64,000 nucleotides of DNA from Madurella fahalii (lineage: Eukaryota > Ascomycota > Sordariomycetes > Sordariales): NCBI GenBank assembly GCA_029876055.1, contig CM056874.1, positions 1,860,001 to 1,924,000 of the forward strand, in the 5' to 3' direction. The translations under genes were made by a program, and so were the position numbers. The notes beneath the pieces were generated by a model, which made no database searches, had not been told where the DNA came from, and was given only the letters and a program-made list of their open reading frames with translations. Of the stretch, positions 22,359 through 32,400 are shown piece after piece (within the stretch, counting starts at the first letter, position 1; each line of letters begins with the position of its first letter).

Positions 22359-23223
22359 GTTATATCATTATATACTCCATTAGTTAAAGTATTAATATAT
22401 AAATACTAATATCTTATTCAAAGGTCTACCGAGCTACTTTCTAACTATACTCTCCTAGTAGCTACATATAAAAAACTAGACCTATCAGCTAATATAATCG
22501 TCTTATTTACTATATACGAGGTAGAGATATTAAAGAATCTATATGTTTTACTATAATTATAATCAGTTATACTAATACTATATAAAGATGATACACTCTA
22601 ATATTTATAGATATCTAAGATATTCTACTTTACTAGTTATAGGTAGCCAGACTTGGTAGAGCCTTTATAAAGCTATCTACTCCTCGAAGACTAGAAAATA
22701 AACCTGTTTATAGTAGGAGATCTCTATAATTATAGGCTCTAGAAGAATAGGTAGTTTCTTAGTTACCTATTGGCTTATTCAACCGGAGCTAACGAGGTAG
22801 TACAACTCGCTGACAAGGGAATCTATCTTATCAGTATACTCTAGCTCGTAGACTTCTAGTATATAGTAGAAACATTCTAAGAGGTCTCGGACAAGTACTA
22901 TATTGGCGTAAGGAGGGTGCTTTATAAGACGCTGTGGGACGAAGGGATATCGGATATAACGGTCTACCGGGGACTCTATCGGGCAGTTCGTGCAATATGT
23001 AGCGGGAGGATCAAGGACGGGGAGGCGAGAGATGCTAAGTAGGTGTCCTCGGGGACGTAGGTACGAGGAATGGCTAATCTATACTGGGTTCTGTACGTCT
23101 ACTTTGGTGTTTATCCGTGGCAATCGCGAGGATTCTTATTTGCACTTAGGACTTATATTGGTATTATTGCGTGCTCGTAATCCTGGCCGATAAGTTTTGC
23201 GGGTTTGGTAGCTCCAGCTTCGT
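22359..23223 (+). other. Unassigned decayed repeat, possible LINE endonuclease remnant
   Basis: AT-rich and stop-riddled to about 22760. One plus frame around 22695-22840 reads FIVGDLYN.R.W and then GANEVVQLADKG, reminiscent of the APE-type endonuclease of Tad-like LINEs (VGDFNxHHPxW, then a helix ending in LAD). The similarity is weak. From about 22900 the composition becomes more GC-rich without an identifiable gene. Confidence 0.25.
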
Positions 23224-23931
23224 TTATGCAATCACGTCCCCGCACATGGAAAGAGCCACAGCCACAGCATACAGCATGCAGGAGTCCTTTTTAGCCATGT
23301 TGCACATCTGGTCCATTTTTGAGGTCAAGCCCGATATTGGAAGGGAGCTGTGTTGCGTGCCTGGCTTGCCTGTCGATCGTTGGTCGGATGGGGGGGCCTT
23401 GTTACTGCGGGGTTCGCGGCGGCCGGTCTCGCGGGCGCGATCCACCCTATGTCCTTCGCTCCCGGGTGCATCTCGGCCGACGCGGCGCCGCGCCCCGCGC
23501 TGCGGCACCTCCTCTTCCACTTCCTCCGAGGGGGTGGAGGGGCGGACCCTGCCGGACTGATGCGCGTGCCTGGCGACTTCCTCGCGGGCGGCGGGCACCG
23601 GAGCCAAGCGCCCTCGGCGGCCGACTGGCCGCCTCGCGTCCGACCATGGTCGGCGCGGTGTGCTTGCTGGCGCCCGATACCTCTTCCACCCTTTCTTCTC
23701 TGCAACGCCAATGACCTCGTTGACGGCACCCTTGAGCTCCATGAATGTGCTTTTCAGGACGATTACGTCGTCGGGGTCACGTCCGTCTTGGCCGCAGAGC
23801 CAGTCGTCCTCTTGGCCGTAAAAGCACCTGTCACTCCCGCTGCCGAGCAGCGCCGCGACGGCCCGACGGCGGCAGCCGCGCGCATAGTCGCACCCGGCGC
23901 CATCCAACGCGGCCGACGCCACGACTAGCAC
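23224..23931 (-). CDS. Uncharacterised GC-rich open frame (doubtful)
   Basis: 235-codon minus-strand frame that overlaps the stop of the neighbouring coiled-coil frame (23925-24497) by a few bases in another phase. The N-terminal third (GQEDDWLCGQDGRDPDDVIVL, then FMELKGAVNEVIGVAEKKG) looks protein-like. The Arg/Pro/Gly-rich middle is what random GC-rich DNA gives, and four other frames are also open here. It may be a downstream part of a broken gene after a frameshift. No family recognised; no start context supports it. Confidence 0.25.
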   Translation of the reverse strand: MLVVASAALDGAGCDYARGCRRRAVAALLGSGSDRCFYGQEDDWLCGQDGRDPDDVIVLKSTFMELKGAVNEVIGVAEKKGWKRYRAPASTPRRPWSDARRPVGRRGRLAPVPAAREEVARHAHQSGRVRPSTPSEEVEEEVPQRGARRRVGRDAPGSEGHRVDRARETGRREPRSNKAPPSDQRSTGKPGTQHSSLPISGLTSKMDQMCNMAKKDSCMLYAVAVALSMCGDVIA

Positions 23932-24497
23932 CGCCCTGGCTCAGCGGCTTGCTGTCGGGCGTTTCCCGCCAGTTGGATGAGTTGAATAACGCGGGAGTGG
24001 GCTTGGGCGGGGGTTAGAGGCTTGGTGAGGTTTGGCGTTGGTCCTTTCTTGTCCGCTAGGAGCAGGCCAATATTTTCCCACTCAAAGATTTCGGCTTGGT
24101 TTGCGGCGACGAGGTTGTCGGCCTTTTCTTCCGCTCGTCGACAACCGTCGACAATGCTCACCAGCTCGTCTGGGGTTGGGGTTTCCTTGTCAGGATGGAG
24201 AGTAATTTCTCGGGCAGCGGCTTCCCAACGGGCAATCTTTTCCTTGAGTTGGTTGTTCTCGTTTGTGAGGGAGAGGAGCTGGTCATTCAGGGAACTCTGT
24301 GAGTGTCGATGCCCGAGTTCGTTCGCTTCCTTTTCATGGATGACGTTGGCGGCCTTCGTTTTCTCCTGCGATTTTTCCGCGACTTCTTCCGCTTTTTCGC
24401 GTCGGCGTTGCTCATCCGACGCACGGCTCTCGGCTTCTTCGCGTCGGCGTCGCTCTTCTGCAAGAGCCTGTCGCAATTTCGAAATTTCGTCGTCCAT
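23925..24497 (-). CDS. Coiled-coil protein, 190 aa, function unknown
   Basis: The ATG is at 24497-24495. Residues 1-105 form a strongly predicted-looking coiled coil: MDDEISKLRQALAEERRRRE, then repeated REEAE/REKAE heptads, then LTNENNQLKEKIARWEAA. Residues 105-190 are a charged helical tail (TPDELVSIVDGCRRAEEKAD, WENIGLLLADKKGPTPNLTK) ending AEPGRC. Codon use and GC content match a gene free of RIP. An acceptor-like TTTTTACCCAG lies just before the ATG, so an upstream exon (24646-24515, LADVASFDHDEGSPAKRNRLESQ) with a basic nuclear-localisation-like segment may be spliced on. I do not recognise the family; the nearby chromodomain frame suggests a nuclear role but that is inference. Confidence 0.5.
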   Translation of the reverse strand: MDDEISKLRQALAEERRRREEAESRASDEQRRREKAEEVAEKSQEKTKAANVIHEKEANELGHRHSQSSLNDQLLSLTNENNQLKEKIARWEAAAREITLHPDKETPTPDELVSIVDGCRRAEEKADNLVAANQAEIFEWENIGLLLADKKGPTPNLTKPLTPAQAHSRVIQLIQLAGNARQQAAEPGRC

Positions 24498-24629
24498 CGC
24501 AATCTGGGTAAAAAGGCCCTGTGGTCAATGACAATGCGGCGTTTGTTGATTTGGGACTCGAGGCGGTTCCGCTTGGCGGGGCTCCCCTCGTCGTGGTCGA
24601 ACGAAGCAACATCAGCCAGCTGGCTTGTC

Positions 24630-24840
24630 ACGTGACCAATCAACACCTGGACATCATGGTGGACCAGTGTTGAGGTCGCGCAGGTGGCTGTCGATGTCCT
24701 GGTCCGCTTTTGCCTCCGCGTCCTGCACCTGCTGCTCGGCCGCCTGTACCTGGCTGTGCTGCGTCGACGGCCGCGTCGAAGGCCTTCACTGCCTTGTCGA
24801 CGTGGGGGCCGCTACACCACCTTGCAAAATCATACACGAT
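24630..24840 (-). pseudogene. Frameshifted helical protein fragment
   Basis: One minus frame gives HVDKAVKAFDAAVDAAQ (24800-24745), and the frame one base over gives VQAAEQQVQDAEAKADQDID..HLRDLNTG (24745-24650) ending at a stop. The two read as one heptad-rich helix only if a single base is removed near 24745. It may be a pseudogene, an assembly error, or an exon junction I cannot place. Confidence 0.35.
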
Positions 24841-25013
24841 CGAGGCTCCAGATCATCTTCTGCACAATGCATCTCCCCTGCGCTCACAAAAATGGCCCTC
24901 CTGTGCGAATATCGCATGAAGCACACATGAATATCCGCTCTATTCGCTAGCGATTTGACATATTGAGGTGCACACCACCTCAACCATCCCTAAATTCAGC
25001 CTCAAATTCACAT

Positions 25014-25765
25014 TCAAGAGGTTGTGGGCAATCCCTTCCTCTGATGGAACTGCTGCAGGATCTCAGGACACGTCTCGAGATGCGCAGCGGGTTCCCAAGT
25101 ATTGTGCTTGTGCCCATACCCTGCCCACTTGACCAGGTACTCCCGCCCTTCTTCTCCCTGTCGCCAGCCCCGAATATCCTCGACCTCAAAATACTCGTTG
25201 CGTTGAACCTCCTCAGCCGTGGAGGTAACTCTTGAAGGGAGGGCGCGCCCCGTCGAGGAAGTCCTCCCTGCTGGTGACCTGCGACGCGGGTTTTCCGGTG
25301 CGTGGTCATTTTGTCTATGATTCGTATAAGGATTCCACGTGAACTCCACCTGAAAAGTCGCCACCACGTCCATCCAAACGCGCTTGAGGACCGCTTCAAG
25401 TGGCCATTGCTCAAAGCTTGCGAAAGCGGCCTCGGCTGTCTCCTCTTCTAAAGCGGATCGCAGCTTGGAAATGCTGCGATCATTTTGGTGGCGCTTTAGG
25501 CCTTGAGTTAGTGGTCTTTGAGCCTGAAGTGATGGGAAGTCGGTGTAACGTCGATGTGTCTGCCGTTTGGGCGTCGTTCTGCGGGCTGTACGAGCCGAAG
25601 TGTTTACCCTACGGCGCTTCCCTCGTGGCGGCTGGACGATATCCTCATCCTTGCCCTGCTTGGCGCCACTTCTGTAATAGGAGAGCAGTTCTTGTCGTCG
25701 GTATCGCGACGTCGACGATAACTCATATTGTACTGAAGGTTGACCTGGTCTTGGCCAGCGGATGG
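25014..25765 (-). CDS. Chromodomain protein (5' end incomplete)
   Basis: One open minus frame from a probable acceptor (GGCTAAT branch point, CTATACAG ending at 25766) to the TGA at 25014. The N-terminal half is basic (PPRGKRRRVNTSARTARR) followed by a helical segment (SKLRSALEEETAEAAFASFE) and a hydrophobic patch (VATFQVEFTWNPYTNH). The C-terminus at about 25200-25040 is a chromodomain: YFEVEDIRGW..EEGREYLVKWAGYGHKHNTWEP..L..CPEILQQF, with the aromatic cage positions Y, W and W present. Chromodomains bind methylated histone tails; here it may be a heterochromatin-associated host protein or a domesticated or captured retroelement end. It is not RIP-mutated, unlike the chromoviruses around it. 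The 5' exon(s) were not found. Confidence 0.6.
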
Positions 25766-25867
25766 CTGTATAGGCGGCGCGGTATTAGCCAGGTGATGTT
25801 CGTTGTCGTTCTTTATCGCCCAACAAACTTAATAAACTTGCCCGACTCTCCTGCGCTTACGGCGGCA

Positions 25868-26360
25868 CGATAGAACTCTCTTTATCCTGTTCTCCTCCCT
25901 CGCCCGGAACCGGAGGATGACGGTGTTCTGGGTCGCTTATCCAAATACTGCTGCCACAGTGATTATAGTGCTGAGAGAGGTAGTAGCTATCAGACTACTG
26001 CTATATTTTAAACTCGAGGCTGGAAGCGGTGCTGTATAGACTGTAGAGCCGAAGGTGTAGTTCGGTATCTACTAGCTCGAGTTTACTGATGATCTTATTG
26101 TTCGGTAATATAGGTATACTTATCCGGCTTTGCTCCATTTACAGTAGTACGGTAGGATATACTCTACTCTTTTCCGTTGTCTAGAACCGGATAATAGTAT
26201 TCTAGGTTGCTTATCTAATCGCTATTGCCGGGATAATTATAGTGTAGAAAAGGATAGTAGTTATTAGACATTTGTTATAGCTTACTCTATGACTGGAGGT
26301 AGCTAGGTATAGACTCTAAGGCTGATAATATGAGTTTAGGATAGACCGTAACTGATTAGA
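25868..26360. repeat. Diverged direct duplication of about 180 bp
   Basis: 25885-26070 and 26165-26350 align (ACCGGAGGATGACGGTGTTC versus ACCGGATAATAGTATTC, then GGTYGCTTATCYAA), offset about 275 bp. Most differences are C-to-T or G-to-A. It marks the transition from the GC-rich island into RIP-affected DNA. No gene seen from 25870 to 26878. Confidence 0.55.
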
Positions 26361-26878
26361 TTCTGTAGCATTGTATACGCTCTTAGTAGTATGTCTAGCT
26401 TATAACCTTTGTCGGACTGTCTAGTATGAAAATGGAAACCGCTTATCCTACTTCTCGTTATTAAGGTATATAGAATCGTCGTGATTCGATGTCATTCTAT
26501 ATAGCTTTTCGGACAGCTGAGGACTGTATTGTATTCTATGACTATGGTGTATAATATTGTATTTAGAGAGGGAAGTACTATCTATCCCTAGAATAGTAGT
26601 ATCGTATGAAGTGTTATTAGGAGTAGATATCTATCCTTATTTAAATATAGTATAGCTAGTCACAATTGGTTGGGTCTATATCACGTGTAGAGTCTTAGGA
26701 GTGGTAGATAATAGCTCTAGAGAAGGCTCTAAACTACTTCTCTGCTATTACTAGTTTATAAACTTATTATCCTAGCTAGGCCTACTAGTAACTAGAGGTC
26801 CCAGTATATTGCTCTCGGGAGTAGCATCGATACATTTGCCTGATTAGATATATTAATATATTAAACTACCTAGAGATA

Positions 26879-27045
26879 ACGTATTTGATAAGCGAGCAGC
26901 GAATTTTCCCCGCGACGTGAACTCTCCACCTTCAATTCTGAATTCTACTACAACAAGCCATAGCTACCCCCTCAAAAGAAGCCAAGATACTCTTAGCTCT
27001 CAAATCGATCCAAAATAGTAAAAAACCCAGTGTTATTGGAGATAA
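26879..27045 (+). mobile_element. 5' end of a pogo element (truncated)
   Basis: TA then ACGTATTTGATAAGCGAGCA, followed by the N-terminal transposase codons (ATAGCTACC.. equivalent to ATGGCTACC at 26960, reading ATPSKEAKILLALKSIQN). It stops at about 27045, where a 20-bp tandem array begins. No matching right end was found. Confidence 0.75.
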
Positions 27046-27061
27046 TACAGCACCTAGGTCA

Positions 27062-27218
27062 AGGGTACGGTACCCGGGACAGGGCCGCAACGTCTAGAAC
27101 AGAGCTTCAGCATCTAGAACAGAACTCCGGCACCTAGAATAAGGCTACAACGCCTGGAACAAGGCCATAACACTCAGAACAGGGCTCTAGCACTCGGAAT
27201 AGGGCATTAGCACCCGGA
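27062..27218. repeat. 20-bp minisatellite (left part)
   Basis: Seven to eight imperfect units of about ACAGGGCTCTAGCACTCGGA. The array is interrupted by TRIM I and resumes at 29803-29845 (GCACTGGCACCCAGAACAGG..). Confidence 0.75.
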
Positions 27219-27223
27219 GTAGG

Positions 27224-27438
27224 TGTCAGGTGCAGGAGAGTGTCAGGTGCAGGCGGGGCACTGCCAGGGTCAGGAGCCTATAAATTACCGGCTTCGCCGG
27301 AAGTTTTGGAACATTCAGAGTTCAACACTGTCACCTACCACCTCCTTAGAAGCGATAGCTGCGCAGACGCCGCTCCTTCAATGCGAATCATCCTTTCACT
27401 CTCCTTTTCTCACAGCAATCCCAATTTTCGATCTGACA
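27224..27438 (+). repeat. TRIM I 5' LTR
   Basis: 215 bp. Contains CCTATAAATTACCGG, a TATA-box-like element, and a GCCGGTAATTT/CCGGCTTCGCCGGAAG hairpin near 27285-27303. Confidence 0.92.
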
Positions 27439-27904
27439 CGTTGAACTCTCTACCCTTAGGGCGGGGGACCGTTAGGAGATTCGCCGAAGGAGCGTACAGC
27501 TTACGAACAGCGACTCCCTAGCTCAGAAGCTATCGCAGACGCTATACAGCACAGTCCCTGCAACTGTTCTTCGCTTCTACTGCCTCTAGCACCACGATCT
27601 TCGCTTCTCCTAAGCACCTCAGTTGCAGCGAGCAAGGAAGTCAAACCACTTCGAAGATTCGGCTAGCCTACTGAGTGTCAAGATAACGTTATTCGCAAAG
27701 TTCAGCTACCAAGCTACGCAGCTACCCCGCACGCGCTAGGACCACGCAAAAATGCAAGAGAAGAAAGATAACGTAATATAAGAAGCAGTTCCTTCAATCG
27801 TCGAGTGACGTACTATTTAGTCAGGCCTAACTACTTTCTGTTTCGATTGTCCAAGTACTTGCAACAGGGCAGTATACTGCCTATGATTAGCTTACGTCTA
27901 GGAG

Positions 27905-28118
27905 CTACGTTATCGCTACTTAAGAGCCGCGAGAAGTCCTATATAGGAGGGAGCCCCTCTACTAGGCAATTGGTTTTGCTGCTTGAGAGCCGCAAGAAGT
28001 CCTGTGCAGGAAGGAGCCCCTCTGCTAGGCAGGATTGAGTTCGCTGCTTGAGAGCTGCGAGAAATCCTTGAGAGCTGCAAGAAGTCCTATAGAGGGAGAC
28101 CCTCTATTAGGCAAGATC
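27905..28118 (+). repeat. Hairpin-forming 62-bp repeat array in TRIM I
   Basis: Three to four units of GAGAGCCGCRAGAAGTCCTG followed by GGAGGGAGCCCCTCT. Within units TCCTGTGCAGGA and TAGAGGGAGACCCTCTA are self-complementary. Confidence 0.7.
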
Positions 28119-28129
28119 TGCTGGGCCAT

Positions 28130-29030
28130 TGGGGTAGCTCTAGCGCTTAAAAGGTACAGCGCTTAAAAGGCGTTAAAAAGAGCAATCGGTCAACGAGTCT
28201 ATTAGGTAAGCGTGAGCCCAGCGCTTACCGCCGTCAAGCAACCCTGGAGGAACGAAATAGGGGGCAGCGAGGGCAACCGGGAGCTCTGCTATAGAGGAGT
28301 ATAGGCGCTACAAAAGAGCATTTAGGTCCTGAGAGACAACGTGTAAGTAGGCCTGCTCTTAAGCAGTATCTCTATTCGGTAGGCCTGTACGCGGGAGCCA
28401 GGGAGGCGCAAGCGCTCGCCTGGAAGGGACCTTTGCCGGGCCGTTGAGGTAGCTCTAGCACTTGCCAGGCGCAGCGCTCGGAAGGCGTTATAAAGGAGCA
28501 ATCAGTCAACGAGCCCATTAGGTAAGTATAAGCCCAGCACTTACCGCCGTCAGGCAACTTGGGGGATACGAGATAGGGGGCAGCGAGGGCAACCGGGAGC
28601 TCTGCTATGGAGGAACGTGGGCGCTGCAAAAGAGCGTTGATCTTGTACGATAACGCGTGAGTAGGCCTGCTCTTAAGCAGTATCTCTGTTCGGTAGGCCT
28701 GTACGCGGGAGCCAGGGAGGCGCAAGCGCTCGCCTGGAAGGGACCTCTGCCGGGCCGTTAGGGTAGCTCTAGCGCTTATCAGGCGCAGCGCTCGGAAGGC
28801 GTTATAAAGGAGCAATCGGTCAACGAGCCCATTGGGTAAGCGTGAGTCTAGCGCTTACCGCCGTCAGGCAGCTCGGGAGGTGCGAGATAAGGGGGTAGCA
28901 ATACCTAGCCAGTCTACGGCACGGGAGGGGCAGCGAGGGCAACTAGGAGCTCTGCTGTAGAGGAGCGTAGGCGCTGCAAAAGAGCGTTGGTCTTCTGAGA
29001 CAACACTGCCTGCAACTGATTTCGCCAGCC
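28130..29030 (+). repeat. About 310-bp tandem repeat array in TRIM I
   Basis: Three units starting GGGCCRTTRRGGTAGCTCTAG at 28130, 28438 and 28753. Each contains GGCGTTATAAAGGAGCAATC and GCGCTTACCGCCGTCA. Equivalent arrays have three units in TRIM II and four in TRIM III. Confidence 0.85.
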
Positions 29031-29077
29031 AGCAATTCAGAGTACGGGTTCCAGGAGGAACCCTAGGGAAGGGGAGG

Positions 29078-29200
29078 TAGTCAGTCGGTTCGATTCAGTC
29101 TTCGAGAAAGCCAGTCAGTTCGATTCAGTCTTCGAGAAAGTCAGTCAGTTCGATTCAGTCTTCGAGAAAGTCAGTCGGTTCGATTCAGTCTTCGAGAATT
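29078..29200 (+). repeat. About 30-bp tandem repeat in TRIM I
   Basis: Four units of GTCAGTTCGATTCAGTCTTC followed by GAGAAA. A longer related unit of about 125 bp follows to 29530. Confidence 0.8.
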
Positions 29201-29587
29201 CATTGCAGCTACGGTAACGCAGTCAAAAAAAACCTTTTACGCAGTTGCGGATAGCAGTCAGTCAGTTCGATTCGGTCTTCGAAGGAGAGTCAGTTAGCCC
29301 GCTGCAATCAGTCAATTCGATTCAGCCTCGAGAGTCAGTCAGTTCGTTGCAGCTACGATTACGCAGTCAAAAAGTACCTTTTACGCAGTTGCAGAGAGCA
29401 GTCAGTCAGTTCGATTCGGTCTTTAAGGGAGAGTCAGTCAGCTCGCTGCAGTCAGCGATTCAGCCTTCGAGTCAGTCAGTTCGTTGCAGCTACGGTCGCG
29501 CAGTCAAGGAGTACCTGTTACGCAGCTAGCTAGTCGAAGAGAGCTCTGTACGGGTTCCAGGAGGAACCCAAGCAAGGGGGAGTACCT

Positions 29588-29802
29588 TGTCAGGTGCAGG
29601 AGAGTGTCAGGTGCAGGCGGGGTACTGCCAGGGTCAGGAGCCTATAAATTACCGGCTTCGCCGGAAGTTTTGGAACGTTCAGAGTTCAACACTGTCACCT
29701 ACCACCTCCTTAGAAGCGATAGCTGCGCAGACGCCGCTCCTTCAATGCGAATCATCCTTTCACTCTCCTTTTCTCACAGCAATCCCAATTTTCGATCTGA
29801 CA
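29588..29802 (+). repeat. TRIM I 3' LTR
   Basis: Near-identical to the 5' LTR; followed by GTAGG. Confidence 0.92.
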
Positions 29803-29845
29803 GTAGGGCACTGGCACCCAGAACAGGGTCCAGCATCTCTAAACG

Positions 29846-32076
29846 CATTATAATCTCACCTGTGGAGCGAAGGAATCTCGTATTCAAGGAGATCTTCAAA
29901 ATTAGCTCTACAGTAAGCAGGTGATCTACAATAAACCCCCTTTCCAATTATCCCGAAGGCCGAAACGGCTGACAAGATCAAATCTATAATAACTACGGCT
30001 TTCCCTCACTTAGATAGAATCAATAATAAAGCACTTTGAAGTCTTTTCTTCACCTTCCTTCTTTTCCATCATCCATTGTGTGCCTTACCTTGTGCACAAC
30101 TATACCTCAACACATATACACTATTCAGTTTACTATTCAAAGATCCCCTAGCCTGTCATACGCTCCACCGTCTCTACAGTTTCTTAATCGGATATTTCAT
30201 ACCCGGAATTCAATGCTGTCTGACTGACCCTCTCCCATTCCACTCCCCTTCTGACCCCCTTTTGTTTTAGGACTCCGTCATTACGATTCTTCACGAGTTG
30301 TTGAGGAGATAGAGGATAATTTGACAACACTTTCCACTTACAGCTCAAAGATATTTCCTAGTATATACGCTCCACGACCTGCAAAGAAGCTCCCAAGAAT
30401 CGGGGATTCGATGTGATATAGCCCGGGCTAAATGCCATAGGCACCACTTTCGCTGGTGCTAGCACTGGGATAAAATGCCGAGTGATGATAGAACCTGACA
30501 AACCTCATGACATGTCGATTCGACATTCAGTCCACCCCTATATAACTTCCTACCTATATATAAAGTGAGAATAGAAGTCTGCGTCGTATGTATGTATGGA
30601 TACTAGTACCCAAGTAGCTTGAGGGGAGAACAATTTGCCATTACCTCGATCCTACTTATAGTACCTAAAGCTGGCAATGGTAAAAATAATAGCACCTAAC
30701 TGGGCACCGTTATAACGTGGCATGGATTCGAGGTGATAAAGGTGTAACGAGTACTTCTCTTTCTCTCTCTCCTTTTTCTTTCTTTTCTTTTTTTTTTTTT
30801 TTGTTTTTTCTTTTCAAGAGCATGCATAAGAAGCTCGTCAGAGATTAGGGGAATTGCATTAGTTGTATTTGAAGTCTGAAAAAGCTAGGTAGTATCTACT
30901 ATAGTAGGAAAAGGATGGTTTAATACTACCTAGTTAAACGTGACAAAGAGTGGCTAACACGCTCACACGATGAACTACCGAGTACCTACCCTCTCAGGAA
31001 ACTCGCCTAGAAACCTTGGCCAGTCATTGTGCAGCACGGCATGCTTCAAACATGATACCCAGCGTTTATAAACCTATGAAGTAACGGCAGAGAGATAAGG
31101 TATTGTCGGCATTCGGTGATTGGCCGTGCAACTACAGTAGAGTCATCCAAAGCATTTTTGCCGGTACTGGGCTTAAATGTCTTGGGAGTAGTAACATTAT
31201 AATCGAGATTCTCTCTTCACTAGTTAGATGATAGTTTTGAAGCTTGGCTGTGATGACAATAGTCGAGGATATGTCAGCTCAGTGGCCAATAACATAGTCG
31301 AGAAGATCACTTTACAGTTTAGTGTTTGTGTTAATAGAAGAGTAATATTGTCTAATCACACCTGTCATACTTGAGGTGCAATTGCTAGACGGCAATTGTA
31401 GCATTGCTTTTGTGCGACAACAGCTCTATGTTTTATCCTAACGTTGCCCTCGGTAAAGATGAGCCTAGCCTGCATAACTGTGTGGCCCAATTCTAGACCC
31501 TCGACTAAAGTTGCCATCCGGAGATTCCAGTGCGTTCCTCGGTTTATGCTAACCATACCGTACAAAGTATAGCTACATCAGCAGTGACGTTAATCGCAAA
31601 ATAGAATTCTGTTAGCATACACTGCAGCTTGGACGTTTAATTATATATAGTGAGGCAAAGTACAGAAAGAGGCAGAGGAAGGAATGTCCTCGATTCTAGT
31701 CCGTTTTTAATTTGAAGCTTTGAGCATCTCATGCTCTCTCGAAGGATGATTTCCCTATCACTTATTAGGAATTACTTTAATCTATAGAAGGCTACTGTCC
31801 TATACCTGATTAGAGAAGAAAGTTGAAAGGTATAAATAGTTATGTTAGAAATCAGAGCTCCTGGTGTACCAAGAAGCCTAAGCTACTACAAAGTAGCTAA
31901 ATAGGTTTAAAAATATCTTCCTATTAGCTAGTACTCTTAGTAATATCAAATAATGTCGTTGCTATCAATAGTTTTGTTGAAAATAACAATTTAATATCTA
32001 TTAATAGGTAATTTCCAGCTCTCCTAATAGATAAAGTATATTCTTATACTCCTCCTCTCTCTAATTAGAGGAAAAC
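29846..32076. other. Intergenic, no gene recognised
   Basis: Unique-looking sequence with moderate GC. Contains a polypyrimidine run (about 30758-30818, including 18 T). Short open frames (for example 30036-30227 and 31565-31365) show no domain, codon bias or splice structure. It could hold the promoter or UTR of an unseen gene, but I see no support. Confidence 0.5.
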
Positions 32077-32400
32077 TGTGAGGATCAAGAGATCCAAGGG
32101 TAGTAGGATCAGAGTATCAGGGTACAAGCAATGCATGTACAACTGTAGGAGCAGAGTGCTCGTTAAAGGTAGGATTGTGGTCTCATTGAACTCCGCCTCC
32201 CTTCTAAGCTCTGTCTCTTACCCTCCTGTTAATGCCCGTGGTTATATCACCAGAGTTTACTTGCCCCGCTCCGTTACCTCATCCTTCTCCTTGCTAGTAC
32301 GCTCCTTCGACGCTCATCTGACGCGCCATCTACGCCATTCTGGCTTGGGCCAAGCTTTCTGGCTATGCCTCATGCCGACCCTGCTAGGCCGGTTCTCACA
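32077..32400 (+). mobile_element. LTR-like repeat, family T (copy 1)
   Basis: 324 bp beginning TGTGAGGATCAAG and ending CCGGTTCTCACA, homologous along its length to 36551-36911. The termini TGTGAG..CTCACA suit an LTR. The five flanking bases differ (AAAAC versus CCAAG), so it may be old or recombined. Confidence 0.65.

Larger units (their letters stand above)
27224..29802 (+). mobile_element. Non-coding LTR element TRIM I
   Basis: 2579-bp element with 215-bp LTRs at both ends (27224-27438, 29588-29802; TGTCAG..CTGACA) and a perfect target duplication GTAGG (27219-27223, 29803-29807). A purine-rich stretch AAGGGGGAG precedes the 3' LTR. No gag or pol is present; the interior is a mosaic of tandem arrays: about 62-bp hairpin units (27905-28115), about 310-bp units (28130-29030), about 30-bp units (29078-29200) and about 125-bp units (29230-29530). 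It is GC-rich with little RIP. Two further copies lie at 43332-45910 and 58245-61131. Confidence 0.93.

Noticed and set aside
23319..24017. Several long plus-strand frames in the GC-rich island
   Set aside because: Up to five frames are open at once because GC-rich DNA has few stops; none shows a domain.
28372..28815. Open frames within TRIM elements (also at 44673, 59223, 59539, 59925)
   Set aside because: They follow the tandem units, shift frame between copies and are not conserved as protein; the repeat explains them.
29078..29530. CRISPR-like array
   Set aside because: Direct repeats without unique spacers, inside a eukaryotic LTR element; this is a tandem array.
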